Positions 59,644 to 64,000 of a stretch of 64,000 bases of DNA are shown in pieces. The notes under the pieces were generated by a model, which saw only the letters and a program-made list of their open reading frames with translations, did no database searches and was not told the DNA's origin. The stretch is taken from positions 8,810,501 through 8,874,500 of the forward strand of contig NZ_AP023356.1 of NCBI RefSeq assembly GCF_018324205.1, in the 5' to 3' direction. A program made the position numbers and the translations under genes. Positions within the stretch are counted from its first letter, which is position 1. Each line of letters opens with the position of its first letter. Source of the stretch: Actinoplanes ianthinogenes. GTDB taxonomy: Bacteria; Actinomycetota; Actinomycetes; Mycobacteriales; Micromonosporaceae.

Positions 59644-62292
59644 ATGCAGCCTCGACACAAACGGAGCAGGTACCGGGGGATTCTGGCCGGGGGCGCGGCA
59701 TTGACCGTCGTGGTCGGGCTGGCCCCAGCAGGTGCGGTGGCCGCGCCCGGTGACACGCCACGGCCGGTGCCATATCAACGTCACGTGCAAGCCGCGCAGG
59801 CGCGCGCCGCGCAGCCGGCGCACCTGACGGCGAGCGCCGAGCCGGACGAGGGCGAGGACCCGGAGGAGATCGCGGAACAGGCGGAACAGTACGCCGAAGC
59901 CCGATCGGCCCCGGGAATCGTCGCGCCCGGTGCGTACACGGCCGCGTGGCGCGCGTTGCAGGCCCTGCCGGCGACCCCCGGCCGCTGGCGGCACGTGACC
60001 GACCGACCCTACAACTCCGATGACCCACGCTACCGCGACATCGACAGCAACTCCTCCGGCGGCGCCGGTCTGGTCACCGGGCGGGTCACCGGCCTGGCGG
60101 CGGACGACCGCGGCTATGTGTACGCCGGGTCGGCCAACGGCGGCGTGTGGCGCTCGCGCAGCGGCGGCGGCAACTGGTCGCCGATCGCGGCGAAGGTGCC
60201 GTCGCCGTCCACCGGTGATCTGCGCCTGGACCGGTCCGGGCGGCTCTGGTGGGCCACCGGCGAGGGCAACACCAGCGCCTCGTCGTACGTGGGCAGCGGG
60301 GTCTACCTGCTCAGCCGGCCGCGGACCGGATCATTCTCGGTCAAGGACCGGGTGGGTGGCACCGAGCTGGAGAGCACGGTCATCCGCAAGCTGCGGATCC
60401 TCGGGGACACCGCCTGGGTGGCGACCAACCGCGGGGCCTTCAGCCACTCGGTGAAGAACCTGTCCGGACCGTGGAAGCAGGAGTTCGTGCCGAACCCGGA
60501 CTTCCTGCCCGGCGGGGCGCAGGCGACCGACCCGAATGCGCCGTACAAGAACATCATCAACGACTTCGCCGCCGATCCGTCGGATCCGGCGAAGGTGGTC
60601 ATCGCGGCGGGCTGGCGTAGTGGTGACGCCTACAACGGCTTCTACACCAAGGTCGGCGGCGTCTGGCAGCGCACGGTTCTGGCCGGCGACATCGCCTCCG
60701 ACGCGGCCAACGTCGGCACCGTGACGTTCGCCGCGGCGGCGGACGGGTCCCGGTACTACGCGATCGAACAGTCGCCCGCGCTGCTGGCGTCGAACCCGGA
60801 CAGCAATCTGTACGGAGTGTTCGTATCGACGTCCGGATCGCCGCTCGGGCCGTGGACGCGGGTGGCGGATTACCACAAGCTGGCGGCTTCCGGCTCGGCG
60901 CTGACCGATCCGGGATACATGCCCGGGGCGCAGGCCTGGTACAACCAGTTCCTGCAGGTCGATCCGGCCGACGCGAATCACGTCTATCTCGGACTGGAAG
61001 AGGTGTTCGAGACCACCGACGGCGGTACGACCTGGGGCACTCCCGGACCGTACTGGAATTTCCCCTTCCCGTGCTGGTCGATCGATCCGGCCAAACAGAC
61101 CGGGGACTGTCGTCAGACGACGCACCCGGATCAGCATTCGGTGGCGATCGGCTCGAACCACGGGAAACGATTCGTGCTGATCGGCGACGACGGCGGAGTT
61201 TATCGGCGGCCGGTGCGCGGTTCCACCGACGCTTCCGGGCACGCCACCGACTGGACGTCGCTCAATGACGGATCGATGGACGCGTTGCAGTATTACTCGG
61301 TCGGCGTGGGACGCGATCGGGGCGGGGTCGCGGTTTCCGGCGGATTGCAGGACAACGGGCAGTCGATTCTGCGGCCGGGCGACCGGACGATGGGCTCGAA
61401 CTTCGGCGGGGACGGCGGCGACACCATCGTCGATCCGGCGAACGGGTGCAACATCGCCGAGGAGTACGTGTATCTGGCCGTCTGGGTGACCAACAACTGC
61501 GCGGTCAACGACGGTTCCTGGACGACCGATCCGAGCAAGGCCACGAGTTACAACGTGGCGCCGCCGGACAACGAGACCGGGGAGGCCCGATTCATCGCGC
61601 CGATCAACCAGGATCCGCGCGACTCGCGGATCTGGGTCGCCGGCGGGCGGCACGTCTGGCTCAACACCCTGGGGTACGCCATTCGCTCCGGTTCCCAGTG
61701 GACGAATCTGTTCGACCTCGGGGCGGGGCATACCGCCACCGCGGTGTCGACCTCGGGCGGGCTGGTCTATGCCGGATGGTGCGGGCCCTGTAACAACCAG
61801 GGATTCACTCGCGGGATTGCGGTCGGGCGTACCGACGGCACCGGATGGCACCAGCTGACCCTGCCGATCGACGGGACCATTCCCAACCGGTACGTCTCCG
61901 GGTTCGACGTGGACCAGGCCGACCCGAACCACGTGGTGGTGGCGATCAATGGCTTCTCGCGGCGGTGGACGGAAGGGCCGGGCGCCGGCATCGGTCACGT
62001 CTTCGAGTCGTACGACGCGGGTGAGCACTGGACGGACATCTCCAGGAACCTGCCGGACATCCCGGCCGACTCGGTCAAGCTGGTAAAGGGCGGCGGGCTG
62101 GTCGCGGCCACGGACAACGCGGTCTTCTATCGGGCGGCGCACCAGCGCGGCTGGTCGGTGCTCGGAAAGAATCTGCCCACCACGACGACCCTTCAGGTCC
62201 GCACGGACCCGACAGGACATGTCCTGTACGCGGCAACGCACGGTCGCGGAATCTGGTCGTTCGATCTCGGCCAGCTCCGGCACGGCCACTGA
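59644..62292 (+). CDS. Secreted BNR/sialidase-like (VPS10-type) propeller protein
   Basis: 882 residues from ATG 59644 with GGGAGGTGA upstream. The signal peptide is MQPRHKRSRYRGILAGGAAL and a hydrophobic run to GAVAAPG. Blades follow with the WxxxSxDGGxTW-like pattern (GYVYAGSANGGVWRSRSGGGNWSPI, VYLGLEEVFETTDGGTTWG, GHVFESYDAGEHWTDI, YAATHGRGIWSFDL). This is the sortilin/GH74-like double propeller layout. Enzymatic residues of GH33 or GH74 are not obvious, so carbohydrate or protein binding is equally possible. It ends inside the terminator hairpin. Confidence 0.85.
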   Translation: MQPRHKRSRYRGILAGGAALTVVVGLAPAGAVAAPGDTPRPVPYQRHVQAAQARAAQPAHLTASAEPDEGEDPEEIAEQAEQYAEARSAPGIVAPGAYTAAWRALQALPATPGRWRHVTDRPYNSDDPRYRDIDSNSSGGAGLVTGRVTGLAADDRGYVYAGSANGGVWRSRSGGGNWSPIAAKVPSPSTGDLRLDRSGRLWWATGEGNTSASSYVGSGVYLLSRPRTGSFSVKDRVGGTELESTVIRKLRILGDTAWVATNRGAFSHSVKNLSGPWKQEFVPNPDFLPGGAQATDPNAPYKNIINDFAADPSDPAKVVIAAGWRSGDAYNGFYTKVGGVWQRTVLAGDIASDAANVGTVTFAAAADGSRYYAIEQSPALLASNPDSNLYGVFVSTSGSPLGPWTRVADYHKLAASGSALTDPGYMPGAQAWYNQFLQVDPADANHVYLGLEEVFETTDGGTTWGTPGPYWNFPFPCWSIDPAKQTGDCRQTTHPDQHSVAIGSNHGKRFVLIGDDGGVYRRPVRGSTDASGHATDWTSLNDGSMDALQYYSVGVGRDRGGVAVSGGLQDNGQSILRPGDRTMGSNFGGDGGDTIVDPANGCNIAEEYVYLAVWVTNNCAVNDGSWTTDPSKATSYNVAPPDNETGEARFIAPINQDPRDSRIWVAGGRHVWLNTLGYAIRSGSQWTNLFDLGAGHTATAVSTSGGLVYAGWCGPCNNQGFTRGIAVGRTDGTGWHQLTLPIDGTIPNRYVSGFDVDQADPNHVVVAINGFSRRWTEGPGAGIGHVFESYDAGEHWTDISRNLPDIPADSVKLVKGGGLVAATDNAVFYRAAHQRGWSVLGKNLPTTTTLQVRTDPTGHVLYAATHGRGIWSFDLGQLRHGH

Positions 62293-62340
62293 CCTGACGG
62301 TGGTGCGGGCGAGCCGGTCTCGCCCGCGCCATCAGGTCAG
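62289..62340. terminator. Long bidirectional hairpin terminator
   Basis: CTGACCTGA (62289-62297) pairs with TCAGGTCAG (62332-62340), and inside it a 13-bp near-perfect stem with GCGGGCGAG and CTCGCCCGC closes a CCGGT loop. It overlaps the stop of the propeller gene and lies 50 nt from the convergent gene end at 62391. Confidence 0.78.
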
Positions 62341-62390
62341 CGCGCACCTGCCGCCGCACACCGCGCAGAACGCTCGCGTGAGGTTCGAGG

Positions 62391-64000
62391 TCAGGCCGGT
62401 GGCCGCAGCCCGAAGGCCCGCTGGGTGGCCCACCGCACGAATCGGGTGCCCGGTCCCGCGCGGCGCAGCGGCGGAAAGGCCTCGGTGTCCATCGCCGGCA
62501 CGAACACCTCCCCGGAACGGCTGGCGTACACGTAGACCGGGGACGCCAGCCGGGCCAGGACCCGACGCAGCCCGAATCTGCCCGGCAGGCGCAGATCCGC
62601 GGCGATCGGACCGACGTCGCCGTGCACCCTCGCCGGACGGACGTCACGGCCGAACCAGTGCCGGGCCCGGCGCACCAGCGGCACCCGGCCGGGATCCGGT
62701 ATGCCCATGTCGGCCAGCGCCTGCCAGTCGACGCTGACCGGGTCGGGCCCGGCGTACAGCCGATGCAGCGTCACCGGCCGATCGCACCCCATCACGCCGA
62801 ACAGACCGGTCGCCACCGGCCCCCAGCCGTCGACGATCGCGAAGTCGGGCGGGCAGGCGTCGAGCAGCATCATGATGGCGCTCTCGTGATCGAGCTCCCG
62901 CCCCGCGTAGACCGTCTGTTCCGTACGCATACCGGTGCCGACCAGCGAGTTCAGCGAGAGATGCCCACCCTGCCGCGGATCGGTCCGCAGCTTGGGCACG
63001 ACGATGCGCACGTCCGCGTCCAGCCAGGTGCCGCTCGCCGTGGACTGGGAGATCCCGCGGTCGAAGGCCAGCGGCCGTTGATCGGACTGCACGTCGACGA
63101 TCCGGTACTCGGGCGCCTCGAATCCGAAGTACCGGGCCACCTCCCCGACCGACCGGCGCGCATACACCCGCTCGTACACCGATGGCGCCTCCAGCACCGC
63201 CACGTCCGTCGCACCGTGCCGTCGCACGTACCGGGACAGGGCTCCGATCAGTTCGGGGGAGACGATGTTCGAACGGTCGGCGCGGGAGTAGCCGAGGATG
63301 AACGCGGTGCGGATGGCGACCCGGCCGGGCCTGGCGCGCACCAGGTCACCGAGACCGGCGTCGTCGAGCAGCGGGAACAGCGCTGCTTCGAGCGGCACAC
63401 CCGGGAGCTCCGCCACCCAGACCGGTCCGCCGGTGGCGGGCCACGACCGCCGCGCGGCGATGCCCCGGTGCTCGCCGGGCAGGAACCACTCACTGACCTT
63501 CGCCAGCCCGGCGATGATCGTCGCCTCGCTCGTCCCGGCCGCCGGCCGATCCGCGGCGTCGAACGACCGGGCCAGCACCGCGAACATCTCGCGGTGACGC
63601 TGCTCGTCGGCCCGGATCCGCTCGAACTGGGCCTGCTCCACCGGGTCGGCCGCCAGCTGGATCAGGCGCTCGTAACACAGCTCCGCGCTGCGTTCCAGCG
63701 CCTCGTTGAGCGCGCAGTACCGCGCGAAGCTCTGGTAGGACAGCCCGGCTGCCAGGTCCCGCGACACCTGCCCGCTCAGGCGCCCGGCCAGCAGCACGAC
63801 CGTCGCCACCGGCCAGCCCAGCCAGGACCGGGAGAACGATCGGTGGTGCCGCGTCGCCGATACCCATCCGCCGATGACGCCGACGACCTGGCGGGCGTAG
63901 ACGCGTGCCCGGTGCCGGCGCACGGACAACAGCCGCCCACGAATGTAGATCGTGTGCAGTTCTTCGTCCTTCCAAGCCCAGACGAGGGCATGGTGAACGA
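62391..64000 (-). CDS. Ferritin-like / DUF362 fusion protein, N-terminus cut by window edge
   Basis: The minus-strand frame is open from the right edge to the stop at 62391, about 536 codons. The start lies outside; upstream codons read HHALVWAWKDEELHTIYIRGR. The first 180 residues are helical and ferritin-like, with metal-ligand-type motifs (WKDEELHT, EALERSAELCYERL, RIRADEQRHREMFAVL). The rest matches DUF362 (VAIRTAFILGYSRADRSNIVSPELIGALSRY, SLNSLVGTG, DHESAIMMLLDACPPDFAIVDGW). DUF362 is known with ferredoxin-like domains; a ferritin-like partner suggests metal or redox work. No signal peptide visible. Confidence 0.75.
   Translation of the reverse strand, partial: VHHALVWAWKDEELHTIYIRGRLLSVRRHRARVYARQVVGVIGGWVSATRHHRSFSRSWLGWPVATVVLLAGRLSGQVSRDLAAGLSYQSFARYCALNEALERSAELCYERLIQLAADPVEQAQFERIRADEQRHREMFAVLARSFDAADRPAAGTSEATIIAGLAKVSEWFLPGEHRGIAARRSWPATGGPVWVAELPGVPLEAALFPLLDDAGLGDLVRARPGRVAIRTAFILGYSRADRSNIVSPELIGALSRYVRRHGATDVAVLEAPSVYERVYARRSVGEVARYFGFEAPEYRIVDVQSDQRPLAFDRGISQSTASGTWLDADVRIVVPKLRTDPRQGGHLSLNSLVGTGMRTEQTVYAGRELDHESAIMMLLDACPPDFAIVDGWGPVATGLFGVMGCDRPVTLHRLYAGPDPVSVDWQALADMGIPDPGRVPLVRRARHWFGRDVRPARVHGDVGPIAADLRLPGRFGLRRVLARLASPVYVYASRSGEVFVPAMDTEAFPPLRRAGPGTRFVRWATQRAFGLRPPA

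Noticed and set aside
1..64000. CRISPR arrays, tRNA or rRNA genes, insertion sequences
   Set aside because: No regularly spaced short repeats, no cloverleaf with a conserved T-arm, no rRNA-like stretch and no transposase or terminal inverted repeats were found on reading both strands. A covariance-model or IS search would be decisive.

Overview
The window is 64 kb of very GC-rich, gene-dense DNA from a filamentous actinobacterium. Strong third-position GC bias, many GTG starts, 1-4 nt gene overlaps, XRE/DUF5753 and DUF397 regulators, HTH-nSTAND-WD40 proteins, a SigB/SigF-type sigma factor and SAV_2336/CHAT conflict genes all point to Micromonosporaceae (Actinoplanes-like) or a near relative. 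The genus is an inference. No rRNA, tRNA, CRISPR array, transposase or integrase was recognised. Both edges cut genes.

Layout. 0-8 kb: a secreted propeller fragment, an ADP-ribosylglycohydrolase, an MFS/TetR pair with DUF4267, a secreted HAF-repeat protein and a PAS-SpoIIE-HATPase-STAS phosphatase. 8-12.5 kb: two translationally coupled secreted genes (sorbosone-dehydrogenase-like and ThuA/DUF1080) with almost identical lectin tails. 12.6-15.9 kb: a DHA2 exporter divergent from an XRE regulator, then an atypical aminoglycoside-phosphotransferase-like gene. 15.9-23.8 kb: the highlight, a four-gene minus-strand conflict operon: TCO1-like protein, trypsin/VMAP-C protein, MoxR AAA+ ATPase, and a 1503-residue vWA-CHAT protein ending in a NaeI restriction-endonuclease domain. 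24-30 kb: GNAT, transglutaminase-like protein, sigma factor, and a 1201-residue HTH-nSTAND-WD40 protein. 30-38 kb: mixed accessory genes, two decayed genes, a DUF3618/holin-like membrane pair, and a solitary Mrr-type nuclease. 38-46 kb: a large secreted subtilase, a secreted TIM-barrel-like protein, two DUF5753 regulators, DUF397, and an aldo/keto reductase. 46-64 kb: a frameshifted FkbM methyltransferase, a two-component system, an alpha/beta hydrolase with a membrane acyltransferase, three regulator-controlled transport or enzyme pairs, a DUF1996 protein with an internal duplication, a secreted BNR-repeat protein, and a ferritin-like/DUF362 fusion cut by the right edge.

How genes work together. 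The operon at 15.9-23.8 kb reads as a ternary NTP-dependent immune system: MoxR plus vWA as the switch, VMAP/TCO1/trypsin as the sensing or relay arm, and CHAT plus NaeI as effector. Its NaeI domain keeps the acidic catalytic residues at NaeI spacing, but the catalytic lysine is arginine, and no DNA methyltransferase is nearby. Elsewhere, TetR and HxlR genes sit beside or opposite their likely targets, with clear palindromic operators at 3.9, 33.6 and 58.0 kb. Strong hairpins at 7.96, 37.66 and 62.29 kb separate convergent genes.
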